64,000 nucleotides of DNA from CAVTLG01 sp963735495 (GCA_963735495.1 CAVTLG010000009.1:372001-436000); one strand, 5' to 3'. Shown: positions 18,329 to 27,608, counted from the stretch's first letter. The notes: generated by a model from the letters alone, not told the origin. Numbers and translations: made by a program.

Positions 18329-20788
18329 AAACGAGCCTACAACTGAATACCCTATTCAAGAACCCAGATGAACAAGATCCAACCGAGATCGAGGTTACCG
18401 ATCCCACGCATCCTCTGTTTGGGCGTCGTTTCCCATTGATTTCCGTGAGTTCCCCCTTGCATGGACCAGGAAATGTGTTGGTCTGCTATCGAGGGTATAT
18501 GACCTTGCGATTGCCTGTAACCTCGACTACACTGGCAGCATCTCGGCCCGTCATCTCCACCAAACTTACGTACGCAGCCGTCAAGGAGTTCCTGACCATC
18601 GCCGAGGATTGCGAGGCCCTCAATGCCCTCTCAGCCAAGCCAGATCTGGAAGCGTCTTCCCCCAGAGCTGCAACGTCAGATCAGCGACGAACTCTCGTCG
18701 ATCCTGCAGGAGGTACTCTATGAGCAGATCCGAACTGGTGAGCCAAACGCACCTACAACGCAAGGCGCTCATCTACATCCGACAATCCACTCCGCACCAA
18801 GTGCTCTCCAATCAAGAAAGCCTGCGTCTGCAGTACGCGCTGCAGCAGCGAGCCATCGACCTCGGATGGAGGCAGCAGGACATTGAAATCATTGATGCTG
18901 ACCTGGGTATGACAGGAGCCAGTGCCGCTCATCGAGTTGGCTTTCAAGAAGTCGTGACCAAAGTGACGCTTGGCCAGGTTGGCATCATCCTTTCTGTCGA
19001 TGTGACGCGCCTTTCGCGCAATTGCTCGGATTGGTATCCCTTGTTGGATGTGTGTGGCTATCGAGACTGTCTCATCGCTGATCGCGATGGTATTTATGAT
19101 CCGGGGTCTGCAAACGGGCGTCTGCTGTTGGGTCTCAAGGGGCAATTATCCGAACTTGAACTGCATACCATCAAAGCGCGTATGACCGCTGGACTGCTCA
19201 ACAAAGCGCAACGAGGCGAACTGGCCTTGTCGCTGCCAATCGGCTTGGTACGCAATGCCATCGGCAAAGTGCAGAAAGATCCCAATCGTGAGGTCCAGGA
19301 TCGTCTTGATCTCATCTTTACGACGTTTTTGCGCGTCAGATCTGCCAGCAAAGTCTTGCAGTTTCTCAATACCCATGAGCTCTGCTTGCCACGACGTGAT
19401 CGCTTTGGCGACGTGGTGTGGAAAAAACCAACGGTGGCGGCTATTTTGCAACTCCTCAAAAATCCAGCCTATGCAGGAGCCTTTGTCTATGGAAAAACTC
19501 GTTCAGTCCGCAAAGATCCCACGTCTGCTCACACGCAAGAAGTGCGCTTACCCATGGAGCAGTGGAAGATTCGCATCAACGATGTCTATCCGGCCTACAT
19601 CACCTGGGAAACCTTTGAGCAGATTCAACAGATGCTCATCGAGAATTATGCCGCCTATGATCGCAACAAATCGCGTGGCGTCCCGCGCGATGGTGCTGCC
19701 TTATTGCATGGGATTGTCTATTGTGGAGAGTGTGGGCACAAAATGGTGGTGCAATACAAGGGCGGGACGCGTTACCTCTGCAACTACCTCCGTCAGCAAT
19801 ATCATGTCCCTGTCTGCCAATACATTCATGCTGATCCCGTTGATGAGAGAATCGTCGAGGCGTTTTTCCAGGCGCTTTCTCCTGTGGAGCTCGATGTCTA
19901 CACTGCTGCGGTCGCCACACAACAAGCGACCGCCCAGCAGGTGAGCCATGCTCATCAACAACACGTGGAACGTCTGCGCTATGAAGCGACGCTGGCTCAG
20001 CGTCAATTCAACCGTGTTGACCCTGACAATCGTCTGGTGGCTTCTGAACTCGAAAAGCGGTGGGAAGGGGTCTTGGCCGAACTCAAACAGGCAGAAGAAG
20101 CTGAGGCGACACGAACGGTCTCTCCCCCATCGTTGCTCGCTCTCAGCTCAGAGCTTCAAACGGCCTTTCGAGCAGTCGGGCGGCATTTGCCCGCTCTGTG
20201 GCATCAAGGGCGAGTCAGCCAGCGGCACAAAAAAGCGCTTCTTCGCGCTCTGATCGACAAAGTAGTAGTTCACCGCTTTGCCCGAGATCAGATGCAAGCG
20301 CGTATTGTCTGGAAAGGTGGGGAAACGACCACGTTCGTGATCCCCGTTCCCATCGGGACGTTCAAAGATCTTGCAGGAGCAGAGATCATGGAACGCATCA
20401 TTCTTGAACGGAGCGCTGTTGGGATCTTGGATGAGGAGATTGCACAGGAATTAACCGATTTAGGCTATCGTTCTCCCATGGGCCTGGTCGTTTTACCCAG
20501 CACGGTCAGAGGCATTCGACTCAAACATGGCATCTTTCAAACACGTTCACAGTCGCATCCCAGGCGCATTGAGGGGGCACTGACGATCTCGCAAATTGCT
20601 ATCGCCCTTGACATTGACCCCCATTGGATTTATGATCGTATACATAACGGAACAATTCATGTTGACAAAGATCCGAGCACCCGTCTGTTTCTGTTTCCAG
20701 ATTCGCCGACGACGCTTGAGCAGTTTCGAGAGCTGCGTTCTGGCAATTTCCAGAACTTGCGTTTTTCAAGGGGGCATCAAGATGCATG
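18329..20788 (+). mobile_element. Serine-recombinase element 1 inside the intron reverse transcriptase
   Basis: About 2.46 kb lie between two pieces of the reverse transcriptase that join in frame (CFD to TLSHE). A short ATC is shared at both junctions (18326-18328 and 20789-20791), as expected from a small crossover core rather than a long target duplication. It carries a DUF5372-like small frame and a large serine recombinase, both on the plus strand, opposite to the intron. No terminal inverted repeats are seen, consistent with serine recombination. Confidence 0.82.
18343..18723 (+). CDS. DUF5372-like small protein of serine-recombinase element 1
   Basis: The frame reads EVTDPTHPLFGRRFPLISV, close to the opening THPxHPLxG block of DUF5372 proteins, which are encoded beside large serine recombinases. 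It continues with LRLPVTST and a hydrophilic tail. There is no ATG; a CTG at 18343 or a TTG at 18436 would be the start, so the 5' end is uncertain. The stop TGA overlaps the recombinase start (ATGA), which indicates translational coupling. The role is unknown; a recombination accessory factor is plausible. Confidence 0.6.
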   Translation: MNTLFKNPDEQDPTEIEVTDPTHPLFGRRFPLISVSSPLHGPGNVLVCYRGYMTLRLPVTSTTLAASRPVISTKLTYAAVKEFLTIAEDCEALNALSAKPDLEASSPRAATSDQRRTLVDPAGGTL

Positions 20789-20789
20789 A
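18720..20789 (+). CDS. Large serine recombinase of element 1
   Basis: 689 residues. The resolvase domain has IYIRQST with catalytic S23 and the arginines of VTRLSRNCSDW. A recombinase domain (about 175-290), a zinc ribbon (GIVYCGECGHKM, then C residues near 350-365) and a coiled coil follow. The last about 60 residues form a MerR-like helix-turn-helix (TISQIAIALDIDPHWIYDRI). It cuts and joins DNA at short att cores through a serine-DNA link and probably moved this element into the intron. The start at 18720 follows GGAGG and overlaps the upstream stop. It ends at the element edge. All catalytic residues look intact. Confidence 0.92.
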   Translation: MSRSELVSQTHLQRKALIYIRQSTPHQVLSNQESLRLQYALQQRAIDLGWRQQDIEIIDADLGMTGASAAHRVGFQEVVTKVTLGQVGIILSVDVTRLSRNCSDWYPLLDVCGYRDCLIADRDGIYDPGSANGRLLLGLKGQLSELELHTIKARMTAGLLNKAQRGELALSLPIGLVRNAIGKVQKDPNREVQDRLDLIFTTFLRVRSASKVLQFLNTHELCLPRRDRFGDVVWKKPTVAAILQLLKNPAYAGAFVYGKTRSVRKDPTSAHTQEVRLPMEQWKIRINDVYPAYITWETFEQIQQMLIENYAAYDRNKSRGVPRDGAALLHGIVYCGECGHKMVVQYKGGTRYLCNYLRQQYHVPVCQYIHADPVDERIVEAFFQALSPVELDVYTAAVATQQATAQQVSHAHQQHVERLRYEATLAQRQFNRVDPDNRLVASELEKRWEGVLAELKQAEEAEATRTVSPPSLLALSSELQTAFRAVGRHLPALWHQGRVSQRHKKALLRALIDKVVVHRFARDQMQARIVWKGGETTTFVIPVPIGTFKDLAGAEIMERIILERSAVGILDEEIAQELTDLGYRSPMGLVVLPSTVRGIRLKHGIFQTRSQSHPRRIEGALTISQIAIALDIDPHWIYDRIHNGTIHVDKDPSTRLFLFPDSPTTLEQFRELRSGNFQNLRFSRGHQDA

Positions 20790-20985
20790 TCGAAACAGTG
20801 TGCAATATCTCCTTCGATGAACCAGGTTACTCCTCGCCAATGGTGGTAGATTTCTCGCAGTGCCGTGTGGCAACCACGGTTGGGGCGAAATCCATGCGAG
20901 TGGTCGGAGAACTGCGGCTCAAAGTACGCCTCCAGCAGGGAGCGTATTACTTCTTGCACCAGCTTGTCAGACCAGACTGGCATAT
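20789..20985 (-). pseudogene. Group II intron reverse transcriptase, middle piece
   Basis: About 65 residues read MPVWSDKLVQEVIRSLLEAYFEP, then HGFRPNRGCHTAL and GDIAHCFD, the RT blocks that hold finger-domain residues and the first catalytic aspartate region. It sits between the two serine-recombinase elements. It joins in frame to piece one at ATGCC and to piece three at GAT, which proves that the three pieces were one gene. Confidence 0.9.
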
Positions 20986-21027
20986 TCACAGTCCACTACC
21001 CCCTTTACCAAGGGATCTGAGGAATGG

Positions 21028-21300
21028 GTGAGAGTGACCCATCCCCATCATCCGCTGCATGGCCAGCGCGTCCAACTCATCCGGGTGCGCCGAGGGCCAG
21101 ATCCTGACCTCATCATTCGCATGCCTGACGGCTACCACGGGGCTATCGCCGCCAGCTTGACCGACTACGCCGGAGCACCAGATCCTGGTCTCTGCGTGAC
21201 CGAACCGCCATTGCTCTCGATTGAAGGATTGTGGCAGATCGCGCAATGGGCCAGGCAACAGTGCGAGGACCAAGAACCGAGAGGAGAGCATGAGGTATGA
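21028..21300 (+). CDS. DUF5372-like small protein of serine-recombinase element 2
   Basis: About 90 residues beginning VRVTHPHHPLHGQRVQLI, followed by MPDGYHGAIAASLTDYAG. The THPxHPLxGxxxxL start and a late TDY block correspond to DUF5372. Its tail (SIEGLWQIAQWARQQCE) is helical. The GTG at 21028 is the chosen start, with GAGGAA just upstream; the frame is open further 5'. Its stop overlaps the next start (ATGA). Together with the matching frame of element 1 it marks these recombinase elements as one family. Confidence 0.62.
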   Translation: MRVTHPHHPLHGQRVQLIRVRRGPDPDLIIRMPDGYHGAIAASLTDYAGAPDPGLCVTEPPLLSIEGLWQIAQWARQQCEDQEPRGEHEV

Positions 21301-21551
21301 TAGAGTTCTCAGCAGGTCTGGTTTGGGCACATCAAGGAGGTTGCTGCATGGTCCCACTCTCCTCTTGCGATCAGGAGCAGGGCACGTTGACCCACATTTG
21401 GGTCCACCTCTCTTCTGATCTACAAATCCGCGTCGTTGGCCTCTTAGCGCAACTCGCATTGAATATGGTCGTAGCGCATCCCCAGAACCAATCTGAACGA
21501 GAGGAGGCTTGCCATGCCGATCCAGCAACATACCCTCAAAATCCGTCCTGA
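21297..21551 (+). CDS. Small unknown protein of serine-recombinase element 2
   Basis: 84 residues; the core reads GTLTHIWVHLSSDLQIRVVGLLAQLALNMVV, one amphipathic helix, with a hydrophilic tail. The start overlaps the stop of the DUF5372-like frame, and the tail overlaps the beginning of the recombinase gene by 38 bases. No family is recognised. It is absent from element 1. Confidence 0.5.
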   Translation: MIEFSAGLVWAHQGGCCMVPLSSCDQEQGTLTHIWVHLSSDLQIRVVGLLAQLALNMVVAHPQNQSEREEACHADPATYPQNPS

Positions 21552-23631
21552 TCATCTCAGCAGACAAGCCGTGATCTATGTGCGTCAATCGACGCTGCTG
21601 CAAGTGCGTGAGAATATCGGCAGCACCACTCGACAGTATGATCTGACCAAGCGAGCGCACGAATTGGGGTGGGAACAGGCAGGGATTGAAGTCATTGACC
21701 AGGATCAAGGCCAGTCCGGCTCCTCGACCATCGGACGCGACGGTTTTCAAACGCTGGTTGCCGAAGTGGGGCTGGGCCATGTGGGAGCCGTCCTGAGTCT
21801 GGAAGTCTCTCGTCTGGCTCGCTCGTGCAGTGATTGGTATCGCCTGCTGGAAATCTGTGCCCTCACGGAGACGCTGGTTATTGACGAGGAGGGCGTCTAC
21901 GACCCAGGATCGTACAATGACCGTCTGCTGTTGGGCTTCAAGGGGACCATGAGCGAAGCGGAACTTCATTGGCTCCATCAGCGCCTGCAGGGCGGCAAAC
22001 TGACGAAAGCCGAACAAGGGAAACTGCGCTTCCGCCTGCCGAGCGGGTTGGTCTATGATCCTGTCGGCAAGATTGTGCTGGATCCTGATGAAGCCGTTGC
22101 CGAAGCCCTTCGTCTGGTGTTCACGCTCTTTGAGCACTCCACCTCGGGGCTGGCCGTCGTGAGTCACTTCGCCAAGCATCATCTGCTCTTCCCCACACGG
22201 CATTGGGGCGGAGCACGAGCAGGAGAACTGGAGTGGGTTCGGCTGACGCATGGTCGGCTTCTGGATGTCCTGCACTGTCCCCTGTATGCCGGAGCCTACG
22301 TCTACGGGCGGACCAAGACGCGTCGCCATGCGCTGCCCGGCGAGGAGCCACGTCTCAAAGGACGCACGCGTCGGGTGGCTCTGGAAGACTGGCCAATCGT
22401 CTTGCGAGACACCCATCCCGGCTACATCACCTGGGAGCAATTTTTGCGCAACCAACACCAACTGCTCGATAACCAACAAACCCCAGTTGATGCTCATCGA
22501 GGAGCGGTACGTGAAGGCTCCTCGCTGTTGCAAGGCATCGTGCTCTGTGGCTCCTGTGGCCGGCGCATGAGCGTTCGCTATCAACGGGACGGATCTTTGC
22601 TGATCTATGAATGTAATCAAGCACATGCGCAACTGGCCGTCAAAACCTGCCAGACGATGCGAGGGGATCGCATTGACCAGACGGTGGCTCAGGTGTTTCT
22701 GGAGGCCATTGAACCCGCACAACTGGAAGTGGCGCTCTCGGCCCTCACCCATCTGGAAGCACGTGCCAAACAGATCGATCAGCAAGCGCTGCGACAAATT
22801 GAACGGGTCCAGTACGAGGCAGACCTGGCTCGCCGCCGCTACCGGGCTGTGGACCCAGACAACCGCCTGGTCGCTCGTAGCCTGGAGCGGGAGTGGAATG
22901 AGAAACTGCAGGAGGTTGATCGAATGGAACGGGAATACCAGTCCTTGCCCAAACCAGCCGCACTGATGCTGTCTGCGGAACAACGGGAACATATCCGCCA
23001 GCTTGCGCAGAACCTGCCAGCCCTCTGGGATGCTCCAACGACCACCTGGGCTCAGCGCAAACAGCTTCTGCGCTGGCTGATCAAAGATGTGACGCTCTGC
23101 AAGCGTGGCAATGATATTGCCATCGACATTCGTTGGCAAACTGAAGCCCGCACAAGTCTGTCCATTCCTCGCCTCAAAAAGTCGTGGGAAGTTCGCCAAA
23201 CCAGCCAACAGGTCGTTACTCGCATCCGCGAATTGGCCCCAACCCATACCGAGACGCAGATTGCGGCGTTGCTCAATGCAGAAGGGGAGCAAGCTGGCAT
23301 GGGAGGAACATTGACCGCGAGCAAGGTCGCCTGGATTCGCCATGCCTATCAGATCCCTCTGGATTGTCCAGAACGCCCCTACGTGGCTGCAACAGGACAG
23401 CGTGGCGATGGCCGTTACTCGGCCTTGGCCGCCGCAGAAGTGTTGAACGTGAATGTCTCGACCATCGCAGATTGGTGCAATGCGGGACGACTGGAGTGTG
23501 TCCGAGCCTGCCCTCGTGGTCCACGCTGGATTACCCTCACTCCAGAAATCATCACGGAGCTTCGCAAGCCGCTTCAACGACATTGGAAACGTTGCATCAC
23601 TCGTCAACAGAAGCAAAATATGGTACAGTAG
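21514..23631 (+). CDS. Large serine recombinase of element 2
   Basis: 705 residues. The resolvase domain has IYVRQST with catalytic S26 and VSRLARSCSDWYRLL. A recombinase domain follows, then a zinc-ribbon start GIVLCGSCGRRMSV, a long coiled coil (IERVQYEADLARRRYRAVD) and a C-terminal MerR-like helix-turn-helix (VLNVNVSTIADWCNAGRLE). It is expected to catalyse integration and excision of element 2. The start ATG follows GAGAGGAGG. All key residues are kept. It is related to, but far from identical with, the recombinase of element 1. Confidence 0.93.
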   Translation: MPIQQHTLKIRPDHLSRQAVIYVRQSTLLQVRENIGSTTRQYDLTKRAHELGWEQAGIEVIDQDQGQSGSSTIGRDGFQTLVAEVGLGHVGAVLSLEVSRLARSCSDWYRLLEICALTETLVIDEEGVYDPGSYNDRLLLGFKGTMSEAELHWLHQRLQGGKLTKAEQGKLRFRLPSGLVYDPVGKIVLDPDEAVAEALRLVFTLFEHSTSGLAVVSHFAKHHLLFPTRHWGGARAGELEWVRLTHGRLLDVLHCPLYAGAYVYGRTKTRRHALPGEEPRLKGRTRRVALEDWPIVLRDTHPGYITWEQFLRNQHQLLDNQQTPVDAHRGAVREGSSLLQGIVLCGSCGRRMSVRYQRDGSLLIYECNQAHAQLAVKTCQTMRGDRIDQTVAQVFLEAIEPAQLEVALSALTHLEARAKQIDQQALRQIERVQYEADLARRRYRAVDPDNRLVARSLEREWNEKLQEVDRMEREYQSLPKPAALMLSAEQREHIRQLAQNLPALWDAPTTTWAQRKQLLRWLIKDVTLCKRGNDIAIDIRWQTEARTSLSIPRLKKSWEVRQTSQQVVTRIRELAPTHTETQIAALLNAEGEQAGMGGTLTASKVAWIRHAYQIPLDCPERPYVAATGQRGDGRYSALAAAEVLNVNVSTIADWCNAGRLECVRACPRGPRWITLTPEIITELRKPLQRHWKRCITRQQKQNMVQ

Positions 23632-23728
23632 AACTATGCGGGTGGATTGGAAATTCTGGTCCACCCAGTTGGCGACCATCGGCATCCCGAACATCGCCTG
23701 CAAAGAGAGGCAGTATGAAAGACATATC

Positions 23729-24036
23729 GGCATGCCGAGTGGGCGTTTCTTCCCGTTTTTCTTCGGGATAGAAATTCGTCGTGCTGGGAGCCATTGATAG
23801 CGCTCATCTCGCAATGCTTCTATGATGGCATCAATCTTTTCCAGTGACATTCCATCGGGTGTTTCGTCCGTGACTCCGTGTGTCATCGCCCCTTTGTTCC
23901 GATAGATCTTTCCATAGGCTTGCAGGTACAAATCCCTACTAAACAGGAGCTTGTAAATTCGTTCAAGAGGCAACCCTTTTTCGCCTCGTTTTCCGATGAG
24001 TTCGAGGATAGTTTTGGCCGTACGCATCACACGCAC
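23729..24036 (-). pseudogene. Group II intron reverse transcriptase, first (N-terminal) piece
   Basis: About 103 residues from the ATG at 24036: MRTAKTILELIGKRG, then LYLQAYGKIYRNKGAMTHG and ISIPKKNGKKRPLGMP, the RT0/RT1 blocks of group II intron proteins. After GMP the frame runs into element 2 and becomes unrelated sequence. The start is preceded by GAGAGGTGCG. The rest of the gene lies at 20789-20985 and 16940-18328. Confidence 0.9.
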
Positions 24037-24551
24037 CTCTCTATCTTGTGATACTCAACAATACCTGTTCCCCTTCGTCATGTCCCAGGCATTACCCTGG
24101 GCATTTGGCTACTATGGGAACTCCGTCGCCATGAGCCTCGCGGCTTGTAGGCGATCCCGTCTTTACGACTGTGAAACGGTAGTGCGTTTAGGTCTCCCGT
24201 TCGTTTCCTTCATCTCTCTCCTTGAGAGCCGTTCACGGGGAAGGGCTTTGCGTATGCATGACCTCCATACGGTATTCCCGTGTCATCGTTTCAGGTATGC
24301 TACGATGGGTGCGCTTTTCACCACTGGAAACTAGGATTCAATCAGTGTAGATTTGACCTCTATCCCTTTCGGGACTTCTTGCGCACAGGACTTGCGGTGC
24401 CTCGCACTACATACCTTCGTGCTTAACCGCTTTCCTTGCATGCTACTTTCCCCTTTGAGTTTCCTCTCCAGGTAGGCAAGGTGTCCTAGAAGGTAATTGC
24501 CCTAACCTTCTGCCCCTTCGGGGCTATTTTACAGTCTCCGAAACGGCGCAC
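24037..24551 (-). ncRNA. Group II intron 5' structured region (domains I-III)
   Basis: The 515 bases between the 5' splice site and the reverse transcriptase start hold no gene. They contain the exon-binding sequences GAAACG and GTCATG and many GC-rich inverted pairs, as expected for the ribozyme scaffold. Individual subdomains were not modelled. Confidence 0.75.
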
Positions 24552-25553
24552 GTCATGGAAACGGATGGCTGGTAAGCTTGCATCTTGTAAGAGACGTGTA
24601 AATTGCTTGCGCAAGGTTGTGGAGCTATAGTATTTGCCTTTCGAATTCGGAAAAACAAGCCCTTTCTCCTCCCATATAGAAGCTTTTGAACGCTCCTCTG
24701 CATGTTGTTGATGGTGTTTTCGTAATATGTCGATGGCAAATTGTGGTAACGCAATCCTTCGTTTGCTGCTCGTCGTTTTTGGTTCAACTTCTTCAAATTG
24801 ATAGCCTTCGCGGTCAGGATTCCGATAGGAGAGTGATCGAGCGACGCGTATCGTTGCCTGCTCAAAATCGATATCTGACCACTGCAATGCAAGAAGTTCA
24901 CCCTTGCGCATACCTGTAGCCAGGGCAAGGGCGAGCAAGCCTTCGAGGCGGTGACTCTTTGCTGCGTCGAGCAATCGTTGCGCTTGCTCCTGTGTGAGAA
25001 ATCCAACTTCTTTCTTTGTGGCTCTGGGTGGTGTCACGAGGTTGCATGGGTTGACGCTAATTTTCTGCCATTTCACTGCTGCATTTAACGCTCCCTTTAG
25101 TATTACATGAATTATCCTCACGGTATTTGCTGAGTGCCCTGTATGCAAGAGATCTGTGTAAAGTAATTGGATATGCTCAAAACTCAGCTTTTGTAGTCTG
25201 ATTCGTCCGAGTGTTGGAAGAATGTTGTTCTGGACATTGTTTTGATAACAACAGTATGATCCAACCTTGAGATCCAATTTCTTGATGGTTAACCTGTACT
25301 GCATATAGGCTTCGAAGGACTCTTGAGGGGCAGTGACGAGTGTTCCCTGTTCTAACTGCGCTTGAGCTGCTTTGAGCTTGGCCTTGACCTCTTGTTTGGA
25401 TTTTCCAGCGTAGTACTTGCGTTTGCCGTTAGGTAAAGAGAGGCACGATGTCCAGCGTCCGTCACCTCGCTGGTAGATCGACCCTTCCCCATGGCCTCGG
25501 TGTTTCTGTGTGGCCCTGGTCTTTTTTACCTCTGTCGTATCTTTGGTGGTCAT
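24552..25553 (-). CDS. Tyrosine integrase, 5' exon (residues 1-334)
   Basis: Phage/ICE-type integrase with an AP2-like arm-binding start (GSIYQRGDGRWTSCL), a core-binding SAM-like domain (about 75-175) and the catalytic domain to residue 334. R216 in ATGMRKGELLALQW is the first catalytic arginine. The exon stops after FHD, between the H and R of H-x-x-R, at the group II intron 5' splice site; unspliced translation would add 21 unrelated residues and stop at 24486. The start follows AAGGAAAGG. It would integrate the element whose excisionase and replication genes lie upstream on the same strand. Confidence 0.93.
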
Positions 25554-25837
25554 AAGAAAAAAACCTTTCCTTTGGACTTAAACGTTTTTTGTTGCTGGTT
25601 TGCCATTGATCTCTGGTCATGACTTTCCAGGGAGAGACATATGTTTACCCTGAAGCAAGGAGAGATGTGAGGCCCCTGCGGAGTTTCGCTTTCTGTGAGA
25701 TCTGCCTCGCAGTTTGCGAGGCATCTTTCTTCCCTGTGCTTGCACCTTTTTTATGACTCCATCAGAATCTCCTTTCACCTTGAACGTTCACCATCTGCTA
25801 GAAGATCAATTTCTTATAGTCTTGGGCGACATGTTGA

Positions 25838-26131
25838 TTATAGCAAATGTCGCCGTTTTTGCAACCAGTGCCAGACTTCTCTCTTATCAAAGCGGTAGGC
25901 ACTACCAAAGGTATGGACAGGCAACCCTTCCTGGTGGATGAGGTCGGAGATTTTGGTCTTCCCGAGATGTAGGAATTGACATAATCCTTCCATGTCTAGC
26001 AAGGCATCGGGGAGTTCTGATGAAGAAATGGGATGATCTGAGGAAGCTCCCTGTTTCCTCGCGGATAGGTGTGTCCTTCTGCTCGTTTGCTTTGGTGGTG
26101 TTGGATCACGGTGATCACTCATTCTTTTCAT
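25838..26131 (-). CDS. Excisionase-family DNA-binding protein
   Basis: 97 residues. The first 45 are hydrophilic and unconserved; residues about 46-97 form an excisionase-type winged helix (LLDMEGLCQFLHLGKTKISDLI, then FGSAYRFDKREVWHWLQKR). Such proteins bind near the attachment site and turn the integrase toward excision. It lies 285 bases upstream of the integrase on the same strand. The start follows AAAGGA; an ATG at 26122 is an alternative. Confidence 0.83.
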   Translation of the reverse strand: MKRMSDHRDPTPPKQTSRRTHLSARKQGASSDHPISSSELPDALLDMEGLCQFLHLGKTKISDLIHQEGLPVHTFGSAYRFDKREVWHWLQKRRHLL

Positions 26132-26289
26132 CAGAGATCCTTTCCCTCTCCTCTGGATAGGTGTGTTCTTTCTTCATTTCGGCACGATGCTGACAATGGC
26201 TTGCTAATCGTTGACCATCTCTCTGGTGCAAGCAACTAGGAGCGCCAATAGTGGCTTCCCTCGTGTGCTGTCTCCATCATCACGGTTAA

Positions 26290-27608
26290 TCAATCCGCCA
26301 GCGTCTGAAAGCGGGTCAACTGGGCGTCAAACCCCAGGCGGATCGTACCGACGGGTCCATTGCGGTGTTTGGCAATGATAAGATCGGCGGTATTCCTGGC
26401 CTCCTCGTTTTCGGGATGGTACATCTCCTCGCGATAGAGAAAGAGCATGATATCAGCTTCGTTTTCGATGCTGCCACTTTCACGCAAATCAGACAGTTGC
26501 GGCACCTTTGACGCACGACTCTCAACGGCACGCGAGAGTTGTGCCAGAGCAAGCACGGGCATGTTGAGTTCTTTGGCAAGGGCTTTGAGTCCTCGGCTGA
26601 TCTCGGCAATCTCTTGCTCGCGGTTCTGATGGCGCTTTCCCTCAGGGGTCCCCATGAGTTGAAGGTAATCGACGATCAGCAGATCGAGACCGTGCTGGAC
26701 CTGCAACCGTCGGGCTTTGCTGCGCAGCTCTGCGAGCGTGATCGCCGCCGTCTCATCGATCCAGAGGGACCCCTCGGTCAGCGCTTCCATGCTGGTGACG
26801 AGGTGCTCCCATTCGCCATCCTCAATCCAGCCCATGCGCAGTCGTTGCTGGTCAATGTCTGCGTGTGAAGAGAGCAGGCGGAAGCCAAGCTGCTCTTTGC
26901 TCATCTCCAGAGAAAAAGTGCGACCTGCCGGTGATGGGTGTACACGGCGTGGGCGGCGACGTTCAAGGCAAAACTGGTCTTGCCGGTACCAGGACGCGCT
27001 GCCAGCACAATCAGATCGGCTTTCTGAAGACCGCCCGTCGCCATGTCCAGATGCTTAAAGTTGGTCGGGACACCAATGATCGCTGACGTCCCGTGGAGAC
27101 TTTGCAAGGTATCCAGGGTCTGCATACAACGCGTCAAAATGCTCTTGACGCTGGAAAGCTCGGAGACCTGCTGGCGATTGAGCTGGAAGAGTAGCTGCTC
27201 CGCTTGCTCAAGGGCATCGGTCTCTTCCTCGTAGGCGAGCGCGGCGATCTGTCCGGCAGCGTGGATCAGGCGACGGAAGAGGGCCTTCTGTGCCACAAGG
27301 CGTCCATAGTACTCCACATTGCTACTGGTCGGGACGCCATTGATCAGGGAGGTGATGGTCGCTGCCCCTCCGACATCCTCCAGTTTGCCTTGTCGCTCAA
27401 GCTCATCACAGAGGGTGAGAAAATCAGCCGGTTCCTGTCGTGCCCAGAGGGCCAGGATCGTCTCGTAGAGCGTCCGGTGGGCCTGGCGATAGAAATCCTG
27501 AGGAGCAAGAAATGGGGCGACCTGGTCAATGGCTTCGGGATCAATTAGCAGGCTGCCCAGGACCCCCTCTTCGGCTTCAATGCTCATGGGGAGATCTCGT
27601 TTACTCAT
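26290..27608 (-). pseudogene. dnaB: Replicative DNA helicase DnaB, split by a -1 frame change
   Basis: The 5' frame (27608-26901) has the DnaB N-terminal domain (EEGVLGSLLIDPEAI) and Walker A (ARPGTGKTSFALN) and ends at VALFLWR-stop. The 3' frame (26904-26290) has SLEMSKEQL, Walker B (LLIVDYLQLM), AQLSRAVESR and the late arginine-rich end. Re-reading one base at the TTTTT run gives VALFSLEMSKEQL, the normal family sequence. The second frame starts with an ATG overlapping the first stop (ATGA), so two half proteins could be made. Mutation, programmed slippage and a sequencing error are all possible. It overlaps the replication protein gene by ATGAGTAA. Confidence 0.85.

Larger units (their letters stand above)
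20984..23733 (+). mobile_element. Serine-recombinase element 2 inside the intron reverse transcriptase
   Basis: About 2.75 kb separate RT pieces one and two. GGCAT is present at both junctions (20979-20983 and 23729-23733). It carries three plus-strand genes that overlap by ATGA or run together: a DUF5372-like frame, a small unknown frame and a large serine recombinase. It has the same architecture as element 1 but clearly different sequence, so the two are separate acquisitions. Confidence 0.82.
16824..24551 (-). mobile_element. Group II intron inserted in the integrase gene, itself carrying two insertions
   Basis: On the minus strand the intron starts at 24551 with GTGCG, the group II 5' consensus, and ends at 16824 with CTAC; removal joins the integrase exons in frame. 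Domain V is recognisable near the 3' end, and the exon-binding sequences GAAACG (24292-24287) and GTCATG (24262-24257) are exact complements of the twelve exon bases CGTTTC-CATGAC before the 5' splice site. The encoded reverse transcriptase is interrupted by two serine-recombinase elements; without them the intron is about 2.5 kb. It may still splice if a related maturase acts in trans. Confidence 0.9.

Noticed and set aside
21300..24036. A 1016-codon minus-strand frame continuing the first reverse-transcriptase piece
   Set aside because: Beyond 23729 it is only the antisense shadow of the large serine recombinase of element 2 and its companions.
24486..24551. The 21 extra residues at the end of the integrase 5' exon as a genuine C-terminus
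   Set aside because: They are intron sequence starting GTGCG; the true continuation is the 3' exon at 16823.
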